Positions 23,433-34,834 of a stretch of 64,000 nt of DNA are shown here, piece after piece; position 1 is the stretch's first letter, and each line of letters begins with the position of its first letter. The position numbers and the translations under genes are program-made. This DNA comes from Anastrepha obliqua (lineage: Eukaryota; Arthropoda; Insecta; Diptera; Tephritidae): positions 25,358,044 to 25,422,043 of the forward strand of contig NC_072897.1 of the NCBI RefSeq assembly GCF_027943255.1. Reading direction: 5' to 3'. Below the pieces are notes generated by a model that saw only the letters and a list, made by a program, of their open reading frames with translations, made no database searches and had not been told where the DNA came from.

Positions 23433-23448
23433 GCCTGGGCCCATAACC
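23433..23448 (-). other. Copia primer binding site (internal initiator tRNA-Met)
   Basis: Minus-strand GGTTATGGGCCCAGGC lies directly inside the 5' LTR. It complements the anticodon-stem region of initiator tRNA-Met (TGGGCCCATAACC). Drosophila copia is known to be primed by a cleaved internal fragment of this tRNA, not by a 3' end. Confidence 0.85.
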
Positions 23449-23636
23449 TGTTGCTTTGAGTACGCTTTATTCAATTGATAGAAAAAATTAACAAGAAAAC
23501 GGAAGTGCGGAATATTGAATGTATGTTGAAAAAATATGTGACAGAATAAAAATGTTGAATAACTACAGAAATGATTTATAGATGGCGCAAAAAACTCCTA
23601 GATGAAATTGCTTCGCACTGTTGCATTTGTCCAACA
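23449..23636 (-). repeat. Copia 5' LTR
   Basis: 188 bp, identical to 19073-19260. On the minus strand it is the 5' LTR and should contain the element's promoter; I do not recognise a specific initiator or TATA motif. Confidence 0.95.
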
Positions 23637-23939
23637 ATAACATTATTCATACTTCTTTTGAATTAATTTATATGTAAAACAGCCATAAAGGGAATCATAT
23701 GAATATGCATTCCTATATTTAATCTCTTCAGTCAAATCTAAACTACTTACATACACATATTGATGAGAAAATATTCTAATATCCATGGATGCACCCAAAC
23801 GCGCATACACGCATATGTATACAAATATATACAAACCTTCAATGAACGCAAAATGTATGCATATAAAAAACAATAACTGCGACCGTCTTCTTGTCCGTCA
23901 GTGAAAAGATGGGATATGTATACCCTATGAGCAAAAAGA
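23637..23939. other. Non-coding stretch of the hAT-like element after copia
   Basis: AT-rich sequence with ACATA/CATATG runs. It resembles the sequence left of copia (18660-18840: ..CAAACGCGCATACAC..) in an imperfect second copy at 23700-23860, so the element contains an old internal duplication. No gene is seen. Confidence 0.4.
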
Positions 23940-24258
23940 ACCGGGAAGGTGATGTTGACTGTTTCCTTCGATTGCCAAGGCATAGTCCACCATGAGTACC
24001 TTCCATCGGGCCAGACAGTCAATAGAGAATATTATTTATCCGTTTTGAAACCTTAGAGAGATGCAGTGTGTTACAAACCGCCGGAAATGTGAGCAAACAA
24101 TTCTCAGATTTTGCATGATGATAACGCGCCATCGCACTGATCAAAGAGAATACAAATCGGCCTGCCGGGGGTGTTTGGAGGACTGGGTTAAACGTTGGCA
24201 CATGTGTATTGCTTCAGACGGGTCATATTTTGAAGGAGATAATATAAATTTGCCTTAA
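23940..24258 (+). pseudogene. Mariner transposase fossil, two fragments
   Basis: A short fossil of a mariner-type transposase. The first piece (23951-24053) reads VMLTVSFDCQGIVHHEYLPS then GQTVNREYYLSVLK, around the second-strand Asp region of mariner proteins, and ends in TAG. The second piece (24130-24258) reads CLEDWVKRWHMCIASDG then SYFEGDNINL, typical of the mariner C-terminus. The DNA between (including the second Asp, expected in HHDNAPSH) is scrambled or missing. No terminal repeats were found, so it is a relic carried inside the hAT-like element. Confidence 0.65.
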
Positions 24259-24659
24259 ATTTAACTCTGTTTTGTTTAATTTAAACATTCCCGGTACTTT
24301 CTGATCATAAGGTACATATATGCGGCTTTGCGGACAGCAATGTGTGATTCGCTGGAAGTCGCATTAACTCGCGACTGTCGCACAGTTAGAAGACATATTT
24401 ACATACATATAAGGGAGCATACATACATACGGAGCCGCGGCCACTCGACATGACAAAAATTTAAGATTTATCAAATACTAGCGAAACCCCGCCCGTTCCA
24501 CTGGTCGTCTTTAAAAAAATCTAGATTAATTAATTAAATTAAGCCGAAAAATACTGTGTGTTTTTTATAAAAATTCTCGCGCATGAATAGTAATGAAAGA
24601 AGTTTTGAATAGTAGTAGCAATTAAAAAACGTTTGATGTGATTTACTTTATTACTTTTT

Positions 24660-25720
24660 TTATTGTAATGCTCTTCGGTGTACAATATTCTTTGTTTTTC
24701 CATGCGTTGCTGAATAAATGAACAATACCGATGGCTTACCAACTCTTGAGCATGAAACATAAAGTTGGCAGTGAGAAAAACATGGGTATTCTAAATCAAT
24801 ACCACAAATTGATAAAGTTTGGCCTTGTGACTTATTAATAGTAATCGCGAATGAAAGGCGAACAGGAAATTGAAGACGTTTGAATTTAAACGGCATATCC
24901 GATGGTTTCATTGGTATTCGCGGTATTAGAACGTCTTCACCAGAGTATTTTCCATTCAAAATTGTTGCTTCAATGACGTTATTCATCAATCTCTTAACTG
25001 TTAATCGAGTGCCATTACATAGTCGTGGTTGATTTATGTTTCTCAACATAATAATCGGTGCTCCTATTTTCAAGTTTAGCATGTGTGGCGGTAATCCAGG
25101 TAAATCAAGGGAAATCAAAAATTCAGTGGAATAATTTAAAATATCATCTTGATTTGTAACAGTGTCAACGGATCGATATATTTGTTCTGGACTTGGTATG
25201 TTAGCCAAAATAGCCGCACATTCACATCTTTATTTTTGCCAGCCATGATGGCTCGTTCACTAAGCCAATCATGTCTTTTGTAATTTTGAGGCAAATTTGG
25301 GAAAATACTTTGAATTAACTGTTCTTTCGTTTGACTTATTTGACAAAAGTTTGGTTGTAAAGTTATTAAGCCAGTTAAATTATCGACAGGAACTTTGCCA
25401 TTTCCAATATCCAATAATTGCTGTGAAAATTCAGCAGCTGATGGATCATTTTGCATTAGAACATGTACATTTGTAGTTAGTTTGAGTGTTTGAACATTTC
25501 TCCACAAATATGATGATTTCAAACATGCAACCAATTCATCTGCTACAGTTGCTCGAGGAATAACAGGCAGTGTTTGTCTAAAATCACCTGCCAGCAGCAC
25601 TAAGGCACGACCAAACATTTCATTTTTACTACGTAAATCTCGTAATGTCCTATCAAGCGCTTCCAGTGACTTTTTATGTGACATCGTGCACTCATCCCAT
25701 ACAATTACGTGTGCGAAAAA
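24660..25720 (-). pseudogene. Helitron helicase C-terminal half, frameshifted
   Basis: Reading from 25720: FAHVIVWDECTMSHKK (Walker B), VLLAGDFRQTLPVIPRATVA, LSERAIMAGKNKDV, then a frameshift near 25205-25220 into a second frame with [37 protein letters not shown] and [14 protein letters not shown]. These are Pif1-like motifs of insect Helitrons. Walker A and everything upstream are absent; the frame breaks off into unrelated purine-rich DNA at about 25725. Confidence 0.85.
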
Positions 25721-25724
25721 GCGG

Positions 25725-26824
25725 AGAAGGAGAAGAGAACTGTTCTATTCCCCCCCGCTTTAACCCAGCTATGTGTTCAGGTGCAAATGGCTTTTTTGCG
25801 TGAAGTCTGATATAAAATAAGTTCTATTTACTCTTCTTAAATTTATATAAACTTTTCCAGGCGAAGTAAAAAAACTAACATATACATATTTGCTTCAACT
25901 GTATATTTGTGAGTACACAGGTAATACGTAAATATATGAATGATATAGGTAATATCTCATATTAGCATAACCTTTCTGCAAAAAAATTAAGGAAACGATC
26001 ACCAATCACGCCGGCAATGATACAATGAATTTTTCACTATAACTGACTTCAGATTAACGTTTACATTATATAATAAGCGTATATGTAACATTTTAAAATT
26101 TTTTTAGAATTTTTTTTTTAAATTTTTAATAATAAGTGGTCTTCTTCCTCTTCCTCTTCCTCCTCCTGTAGCTATTCCTTTTCCTCTTCCATCTCCAGCT
26201 CCATCTCCTTTCTTTATCCCAGAAATGGGAAGTAAAAATTACTTCACTTAAAAGCTTTCATGAACAGCTTCCATCTGATACCCATATTGTACAAACACAT
26301 CCAAGGGTACCTTGGTCCACCTTTTCGGCTATATCTCGAGACCCTGGTCACTCAGAGATCTAAAAAATACTCTATATTAAAGCACTCATCAGTAGCTTTG
26401 ATTTGATACCCACAATGTAAAAACACATCCTAGGGTTACCCGGGTCCTCGTTTTGGCCTTCGGCAGCGCCACCTGGTGGCGAGTGGAATCAATAAGCATA
26501 TTATACTAACCTTCACCGTGGGAAAATATATATATATACCAATTTTCATAATAATCGGCCCAGACACACACGACTAAAATGTATTCAATTCTAATGAATG
26601 CTATGTGCGGTACAAAAAATACGTGCGGCAAATAGCAAAAACACACTCACTTAACCGACGCACCGCACACACACGCGTTCTCGGATTTCAATCAAACTCC
26701 ACAGAAACCTTTGCCAAAGAAACACCAACAATGTGTGAAACTTTCATTGTTTTCCTTACACGCGTTGCTGAGATTATCGGAGACAAATGCACACTTTTTT
26801 CGGCTTAATTTTTATATATATAGA
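25725..26824. other. Helitron interior: pyrimidine tract and decayed 120 bp motifs
   Basis: Non-coding. A CT-rich tract (TCTTCCTC repeats, 26140-26210) precedes two decayed copies of the minisatellite motif found in the neighbouring Helitrons (26270-26460: cagcttccatctgatacccata.. and ..ctatatctcgagaccct). A perfect inverted repeat CGCCACCTGGTGGCG (26467-26481) carries a CTCF-like match on the minus strand (26466-26479). Confidence 0.5.
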
Positions 26825-28843
26825 CTAGCAAACCCGGCCCCCTTCGCTGGGCACACTAAAATAGAATAGATATGGCTTAGAACATAAAATATATGGTTTT
26901 CATATTATTTATTTCTTTATTCTTTATTCAAGCGCTTTGGCATAAAAAATATTTTTTGTTTTTCTATTTGTTTTTGAGTAAATATAAAATATAAATTGAA
27001 AATCAGGAAAAAAGAAGATGGTTTTTAAATTTCAAATCAACGCATATGAATAAACAATCGTCTTTTTTCCTGATCATCCATGAATTTTTCGTTTCAATTT
27101 ATATGTTTTAGTAAGCATTGGAGCTTTTTTAACCATTATCCATTTATATTTTTCAAAAAAAAAAAACGAAAAAAATTGTTTTTTCCACGAACACATAATT
27201 TCATTCGGATTTCACATTAAATTCTCAAATTTCGTAAGAAATTATTCACTGTTCCAAAATCCACTCCAAAAAAATTCACAAACAATTTTTACATGTTGCA
27301 CTTACGTTTTTTCCTTATGGCATCCAAATCAGAAAGAAATATTGACACATTGTAACACGCACTGTCAATTTGACAGTTCAGTTCCGCCCCAAGCGTTAAA
27401 AAAGTAAGCGACATTATGGCTGGCTCAAAAGAACGCTGTACCCGTTGCCACTGCTCCGAATTACAACCAAACGTTACGAAACCCATTTTCAATACTTACT
27501 TAACAATGTGCATAAGTTTGGTTTAATTCGGTTCAAAGACACGGCGGGTCCACGTTTTGGCATATATTTCGAGACCCTAGTCATCAATAGGTATGGACCC
27601 CGTATTAAAGCACTTATCAACAGCTTTCATTTGATACCCATATTGTACATACACAACCAAAGGTTACCCGGGTCCACGTTTTGACCTATATCTCGAGACC
27701 CTATCTAACAATAGGTATTCAAACTATATGGAAATCATCTTCAATACCTACTTAACAATGTGTGTAAGTTTGGTTTAATTCGGTTCAAAGACACGGCGGG
27801 TCCACGTTTCGGCATATATTTCAAGACCCTAGTCATCAATAGGTATGAAAATTATCCCGTATTAAAGCACTTATCAACAGCTTTCATTTGATATCTATAT
27901 TGTAAAAACACATTCTAGGGTCCACGTTTTGGTCTCTATCTCGAGACCCTAGACACGGAGCGGCATGAAAGATACTCTGGACCAAAGCATTCACCAACAG
28001 CTTCCATTTGATATCCATATTGAACAAACACATTCTAGGCTCCACGTTTTGGTCTCTATCTCGAGACCCTCGTCAGGGAGCGGCATGAAAAATACTCTGT
28101 GCTAAAGCATTCACCAACAGCCTCAATTTGATACTCATATTGTACATACACATCCGAAGGTTACCCGGGTCCACGTTTTGACCTATATCTCGAGCCCTAT
28201 CCACCAATAGGTATCCAAACTATACGGAAACCATCTTCAATACCTTCTTAACAATGTGTGTAAGTTTGGTTTAATTCGGTGCAAAGACACGGCGGGTCCA
28301 CGTTTTGGCATATATTTCCAGACCCTAGTCATCAGTAGGTATGAAAATTACCCCGTATTAAAGCACTTATCAACAGCTTTCATTTGATACCCATATTGTA
28401 CATACACAACCAAAGGTTACCCGGGTCCACGTTTTGACCTATATCTCGAGACCCCAGTCACGGAGCGGCATGAAAAATACTCTGTACTAAGGCATTCACC
28501 AACAGCTTCAATTTGATATCCATATTGTACAAACACATTCTAGGCTCCACGTTTTGGTCTCTATCTCGAGACCCTCGTCAGGGAGCGGCATTAAAAATAC
28601 TCTGTGCTAAAGCATTCACCAACAGCTTCAATTTGATACCCATATTGTACATACACATCCGAAGGTTACCCGGGTCCACGTTTTGACCTATATCTCGAGC
28701 CCTATCCACCAATAGGTATCCAAACTATACGGAAACCATCTTCAATACCTTCTTAACAATGTGTGTAAGTTTGGTTTAATTCGGTGCAGACACGGCCGGT
28801 TAGCGAACACACACAAAAAGTTGACTTTATTTTATATATAAGA
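26825..28843 (-). mobile_element. Minisatellite-bearing non-autonomous Helitron, copy 1
   Basis: On the minus strand it starts TCTTATATATAAAATAAAGT at 28843 and ends CTAG at 26825-26828 after a CCCAGC..GCCGGG hairpin. Host flanks are A (26824) and T (28844). The same ends bound the element at 41287-43470. It has no helicase ORF of useful length and carries diverged tandem copies of a roughly 120 bp motif (27540-28790). Confidence 0.82.
27540..28790. repeat. Diverged 120 bp minisatellite in Helitron copy 1
   Basis: Repeats built around GGGTCCACGTTTTGG.., CTATATCTCGAGACCCT, ..AGCACTTATCAACAGCTTTCATTTGATACCCATATTGTACA. Two unit types alternate: one with GGTTACCCGGGTCC and one with CATTCTAGGCTCC. 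This gives a mixed, higher-order arrangement (for example similar blocks at 27640, 28130, 28390 and 28650). Confidence 0.75.
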
Positions 28844-28917
28844 TTTTTTTCAGTTTGTGTCCGAAAAATCCAAATATCTTACGGAACCCTATTTTTTCCA
28901 AAATAAAATGTAATCCA

Positions 28918-30558
28918 TGTTACTCGTGGATAATGTAGTTTTCGAATGGTGAAAGAATTTTTAAAATCGGTCCAGTAGTTTTTGAGCCTATTCGTTACAA
29001 ACAAACAAACAAACAAACAAAGTTTTCCTCTTTATAATATTAGTATAGACTATAGATTGGCAAATAATTCCACGCGAAATATTCCAATATTGACTATTTT
29101 CGAATGCTCGCGAAAATTGGCGTATGGGCGGCTCGGTTTATGAATGAAATTGAAATATGAGCTCTAACTTATGAATGAACTTTTTGTTTTTGTTCTAAAT
29201 TGTTCAGCGCCGTCGCTGATAGAATCATGGCCGCTGCGACTGCGTCTACGAATGTATTTTGTTTTTGTAGTCGCTAGGCTTAAATTTTAGCTTTGGGCGA
29301 CATGCGCATGTGAGGTATGTGTTTTTGTTGTGTTCTAGAACATTTTAGAATGTGTGGTGGCAAAGCGGCCATCGCGTTGCGCTTGCTGTTGCTTTTGCGT
29401 CTATCAAAGTATTGTGTTTTTGTAAGTGCAATATTAGGAATATCGACTGGTGAAAGACAAAAGTACACGGAATCAAGAAGAGAGCGCTGTGCTCGTGCAT
29501 ATACATATGTATGCTTGAATGTATGAACGTGCATGGATGTAGTAACATATGAATACAATTATTTTGTAGGAAGTTTAGAAGGCAAGTAGGTACACTCGTA
29601 TATGTATGTATATATACTAGGACATAAAGTGGGTATATATACATAGATAGAGCAGAATTGTTTTTACACTTGTTAGGAAGAAACTCGTTCACTAGTGCGT
29701 ATGTTTATTTGATTTCTTGTAAGAATGTGATGTGCTGTGACATGTGTACATACATAAGTCAAGGTTATTTGGGCATACTTGCATATGTGATATGATGTTC
29801 TTGCGCTTGTGCATTATTGTTTTTCATATACAAATGTACATACATACATATGTATGTATGTAAATGCTGTCGAATACATAAACTATAAATTGACATACAA
29901 TATAAAATAAGTGTTGATTTATCTTAAACCGTTCTTTTTTCTGAATGCAAATACCTCCTATTGACATGTACATACATATTATGTACTTATGTATATTATC
30001 ATATACCATCATTTATTTACATATAAAGTATACGTTCATTTATGTACATATGTGTGTAATGAAAAACTTCATGAATTACTTTCAGAACTTTATTAAAATT
30101 TATTCGCGTCGCGCGCATGCACAAAACCTTTTGTTCACAACGCAGGCGCAGAAATAAACGCTCTGCGTATTTATCCTCCCCACGTGACTCGCCATCAATT
30201 CTCGGTGCAAATTTTTTTTTTTTTTCGTTTTTAAATTTTTTTTTTTTTAAAGTAATCGTAAAAAAATTTGTAATAAATTTTATGTATCCGCTTATCATTT
30301 CAAAAGTAACAAAATGGTAAAAAATAAGCAGTCGAAGAAATAAACGCACCGCCTAATTTTCCTCGCCACATGTTAGACTCGAGTTCAATTCCCGGCGCAA
30401 ACTTTTTTTATACATTTTTTTTTTAAATCGTTTTTTTTTTAATGTAATTGAAAAAAAAAATTATGTAATAAATTTTACGTATTCGGTTATTATTTAAAAA
30501 ATACGAAAATAGTAAAAATTTAATTGGTTTAATGTCGAGGTGAGAAATGTGTTGTGTG
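28918..30558. repeat. Tandem duplication, first copy (1641 bp)
   Basis: This segment recurs from 30559. It begins inside the 5' end of the Helitron (TGTTACTCGTGG) and ends in GTTGTGTG of the hAT-like interior. The two copies differ by scattered substitutions, about 1% by eye in 29200-29700. Contents: the Helitron 5' tip with CAAA repeats, a non-coding region with TATG/CATA runs (29500-30060), and two T-rich modules with B-box-like matches (near 30190 and AGTTCAATTCC at 30382-30392). Long minus-strand open frames here are low-complexity and unsupported. Confidence 0.85.
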
Positions 30559-33500
30559 TGTTACTCGTGGATAATGTAGTTTTCGAATGGTGAAAGAATT
30601 TTTAAAATCGGTCCAGTAGTTTTTGAGCCTATTCGTTACAAACAAACAAACAAACAAACAAAGTTTTCCTCTTTATAATATTAGTATAGACTATAGATTG
30701 GCAAATAATTCCACGCGAAATATTCCAATATTGACTATTTTCGAATGCTCGCGAAAATTGGCGTATGGGCGGCTCGGTTTATGAATGAAATTGAAATATG
30801 AGCTCTAACTTATGAATGAACTTTTTGTTTTTGTTCTAAATTGTTCAGCGCCGTCGCTGATAGGATCATGGCCGCTGCGGCTGCGTCTACGAATGTATTT
30901 TGTTTTTGTAGTCGCTAGGCTTAAATTTTAGCTTTGGGCGACATGCGCATGTGAGGTATGTGTTTTTGTTGTGTTCTAGAACATTTTAGAATGTGTGGTG
31001 GCAAAGCGGCCATCGCGTTGCGCTTGCTGTTGCTTTTGCGTCTATCAAAGTATTGTGTTTTTGTAAGTGCAATATTAGGAATATCGACTGGTGAAAGACA
31101 AAAGTAAGCGGAATCAAGAAGGGAGCGCTGTGCTCGTGCATATACATATGTATGCTTGAATGTATGAACGTGCATGGATGTAGTAACATATGAATACAAT
31201 TATTTTGTAGGAAGTTTAGAAGGCAAGTAGGTATACTCGTATATGTATGTATATATACTAGGACATAAAGTGGGTATAAATACATACATAGAGCAGAATT
31301 GTTTTTGCACTTGTTAGGAGATGCTTTCCATTTCAATTCAACCGGGCTATTCGGGTCATGTTCTTCGATTTCGATGTAACTCAAATATGTTGCTCTCTGG
31401 TCAAAATAATGAGACACGTATTTTTTTGTTCGCCCGAAAAACATTTTTTTCAAGAGTTATCGGCAATTTTGTTTTTCGGCTCAAATTCGATTTTTTTTAA
31501 TTATGTAAGAAAAAATTTTTTTTAAATGCCCATAATTTAGTGAAAAATGAACCGATTTTAATAATTCTGGGTTCAAAATGATCGCAATTACTTACACGAG
31601 CGACTTCATGTAGAAACAATTGCAAAAAAGTAGTTGAAAATTTTTTATTTAGCAAAAAAGAAAAAAAATTAAATTTTTTCGAAATTCAATATTTCAAAAA
31701 GTGCATTTTCGTTTTTTTTATAACTTTTTTTAAATCAAAAGGACATCTCAAACTTTAATTGAGCTGAATGCCTAGTAGCTAAAATGCGTTGTTTTTGAGT
31801 AATGAATTTTTGAGTAAAAAACCGTGTTTCGCACTTTTTGTTTTTTGCAAAATAAAACATTTTCAACTTCTTTATTGCAATTGTTTCTGCATGAACTCGC
31901 TTGTGTAAGTAATTACGATTATTTTGAACCCAGAATCATTCAAATCGGCTTATTTTTGACTAAGTTATGAGTAATTAAAAAAACATTTCTTATATAGATT
32001 CTTTCCATTTCAATTCAAAAGGGCTATTCGGGACATGTTCTTCTATTTCGATGTAACTCAAATATGTTGCTCTCTGGTCAAAATAATGAGACACGTATTT
32101 TTTTGTTCGCCCGAAAAATTTTTTTTTCAAGAGTTATCGGCAATTTTGTTTTTCGGCTCAAATTCGATTTTTTTTAATTATGTAAGAAAAAATTTTTTTT
32201 AAATGCCCATAACTTAGTCAAAAATGAACCGATTTTTAATAATTCTGGGTTCGCAATTACTTACACGAGCGACTTCATGTAAAAACAATTGCAAAAAAGT
32301 AGTTGAAAATTTTTTATTTAGTAAAAAAGAAAAAAAATTAAATTTTTTCGAAATTCAATATTTCAAAAAGTGTATTTTTGTTTTTTTTATAACTTTTTTT
32401 AAATCAAAAGGACATCTCAAACTTTAATTGAGCTGAATGCCTAGTAGCTAAAATGCGTTGTTTTTGAGTAATGAATTTTTGAGTAAAAAACCGTGTTTCG
32501 CACTTTTTGTTTTTTGCAAAATAAAACATTTTCAACTTCTTTATTGCAATTGTTTCTGCATGAACTCGCTTGTGTAAGTAATTACGATTATTTTGAACCC
32601 AGAATCATTCAAATCGGCTTATTTTTGACTAAGTTATGAGTAATTAAAAAAAAATTTCTTATATAGATTCTTTCCATTTCAATTCAAAAGGGCTATTCGG
32701 GACATGTTCTTCTATTTCGATGTAACTCAAATATGTTGCTCTCTGGTCAAAATAATGAGACACGTATTTTTTTGTTCGCCCGAAAAATTTTTTTTTCAAG
32801 CTTTATTGGCAATTTTGTTTTTCGGCTGAAAATCGATTTTTTTTTAATAATATAAGAAAATTTTTTTTTTAAATGCTCATAACTTAGTCAAAAATTAACC
32901 GATTTTAATAATTTTGGGTTCAAAATGATCGTCATTACTTATACGAGCGATTTCATGTAGAAACAGTTGCATAAAGATACTTGAAAATATTTTGTTTTGC
33001 AAAAAACAAAAAGGGCGAAACAGGTTTTTTACTCAAAAATTCATTACTCAAAAACAACGCATTTTAGCTACTAGGCATTCAGCTCAATTAAAGTTTGAGA
33101 TGTCCTTTTGATTTAAAAAAAGTTATAAAAAAAACAAAAATACACTTTTTGAAATATTGAATTTCGAAAAAATTTAAATTTTTTTTCTTTTTTGCTAAAT
33201 AAAAAATTTTCAACTACTTTTTTGCAATTGTTTCTACATGAAGTCGCTCGTGTAAGTAATTACGATCATTCTGAACCCAGAATTATTAAAATCGGTTCAT
33301 TTTTGACTAAGTTATGGGCATTTAAAAAAAAATTTTTCTTACATAATTCAAAAAAATCGAATTTGAGCCGAAAAACAAAATTGCCGATAACTCTTGAAAA
33401 AAAAATTTTTCGGGCGAACAAAAAAATACGTGTCTCATTATTTTGACCAGAGAGCAACATATTTGAGTTACATCGAAATAGAAGAACATGTCCCGAATAG

Positions 33501-34834
33501 CCCTTTTGAATTGAAATGAAAAGAATCTATATAAGAAATTTTTTTTTAATTACTCATAACTTAGTCAAAAATAAGCCGATTTGAATGATTCTGGGTTCAA
33601 AATAATCGTAATTACTTACACAAGCGACTTCATGCAGAAACAATTGCAATAAAGAAGTTGAAAATGTTTTATTTTGCAAAAAACAAAAAGTGCGAAACAC
33701 GGTTTTTTACTCAAAAATTCATTACTCAAAAACAACGCATTTTAGCTACTAGGCATTCAGCTCAATTAAAGTTTGAGATGTCCTTTTGATTTAAAAAAAG
33801 TTATAAAAAAAACGAAAATGCACTTTTTGAAATATTGAATTTCGAAAAAATTTAATTTTTTTTCTTTTTTGCTAAATAAAAAATTTTCAACTACTTTTTT
33901 GCAATTGTTTCTACATGAAGTCGCTCGTGTAAGTAATTGCGATCATTTTGAACCCAGAAACTCGTTCACTAGTGCGTATGTTTATTTGATTTCTTGTAAG
34001 AATGTAATGTGCTGTGACATGTGTACATACATAAGTCAAGGTTATTTGGGCATACTTGCATATGTGATATGATGTTCTTGCGCTTGTGCATTATTGTTTT
34101 TCATATACAAATGTACATACATACATATGTATGTATGTAAATGCTGTCGAATACATAAACTATAAATTGACATACAATATAAAATAAGTGTTGATTTATC
34201 TTAAACCGTTCTTTTTTCTGAATGCAAATACCTCCTATTGACATGTACATACATATTATGTACTTATGTATATTATCATATACCATCATTTATTTACATA
34301 TAAAGTATACGTTCATTTATGTACATATGTGTGTAATGAAAAACTTCATGAATTACTTTCAGAACTTTATTAAAATTTATTCGCGTCGCGCGCATGCACA
34401 AAACCTTCTGTTCACAACGCAGGCGCAGAAATAAAAGCTCTGCGTATTTATCCTCCCCACGTGACTCGCCATCAATTCTCGGTGCAAATTTTTTTTTTTT
34501 CGTTTTTAAATTTTTTTTTTTTTTAAAGTAATCGTAAAAAAATTTGTAATAAATTTTATGTATCCGCTTATCATTTCAAAAGTAACAAAATGGTAAAAAA
34601 TAAGCAGTCGAAGAAATAAACGCACCGCCTAATTTTCCTCGCCACATGTTAGACTCGAGTTCAATTCCCGGCGCAAACTTTTTTTATACATTTTGTTTTT
34701 AAATCGTTTTTTTTTTAATGTAATTGAAAAAAAAAATTATGTAATAAATTTTACGTATTCGGTTATTATTTAAAAAATACGAAAATAGTAAAAATTTAAT
34801 TGGTTTAATGTCGAGGTGAGAAATGTGTTGTGTG
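30559..34834. repeat. Tandem duplication, second copy, with palindromic insert
   Basis: Second copy of 28918-30558, split at 31320-33955 by the palindromic array. The parts 30559-31319 and 33956-34834 together reproduce the first copy. The junction at 30558/30559 has at most one shared base, suggesting end joining. The B-box-like match recurs at 34658-34668. Confidence 0.85.
31320..33955. repeat. Palindromic array of 670 bp AT-rich repeats (foldback-like)
   Basis: Units begin CTTTCCATTTCAATTCAA at 31324, 32001 and 32670 (periods 677 and 669 bp). The third unit is cut short near 33000 and the sequence turns into reverse complements of the same unit (33000-33523 and 33524-33955). Each unit is itself an imperfect inverted repeat, with arms around GCGACTTCATGTAGAAACAA and its complement. 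Orientation switches fall in these arms. No ORF of merit and no target duplication; insertion lies between GTTAGGA and AGAAACTCG. Confidence 0.8.

Larger units (their letters stand above)
19073..23636 (-). mobile_element. Copia (Ty1) retrotransposon, very young
   Basis: A 4564 bp reverse-strand element with two identical 188 bp LTRs (TGTTG..CAACA) and a perfect 5 bp target duplication ATAAC (19068-19072, 23637-23641). It has a polypurine tract, a copia-type primer site and one gag-pol frame with a single frameshift. Identical LTRs mean very recent insertion. It is the youngest insertion that can be ranked here. Confidence 0.95.
24478..29056 (-). mobile_element. Reverse-strand Helitron with helicase remnant, host to another Helitron
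   Basis: On the minus strand it starts TCTATAGTCTATACTAATAT at 29056 and ends CTAG at 24478-24481. The host flanks are A (24477) and T (29057), the canonical Helitron A|T site. It encodes only the helicase C-terminal half (24660-25720). Minus the nested Helitron at 26825-28843 it is about 2.56 kb. A GC-rich palindromic stretch near the 3' end (GCGAAACCCCGCCCG) fits the expected terminal hairpin only weakly. Confidence 0.75.

Noticed and set aside
29280..31453. Minus-strand frames of 92-155 codons with MHVHTFKHTYVYAR-like text, present twice.
   Set aside because: They arise from CATA/TATG runs and are doubled by the tandem duplication. The composition is low-complexity and no homology is apparent.
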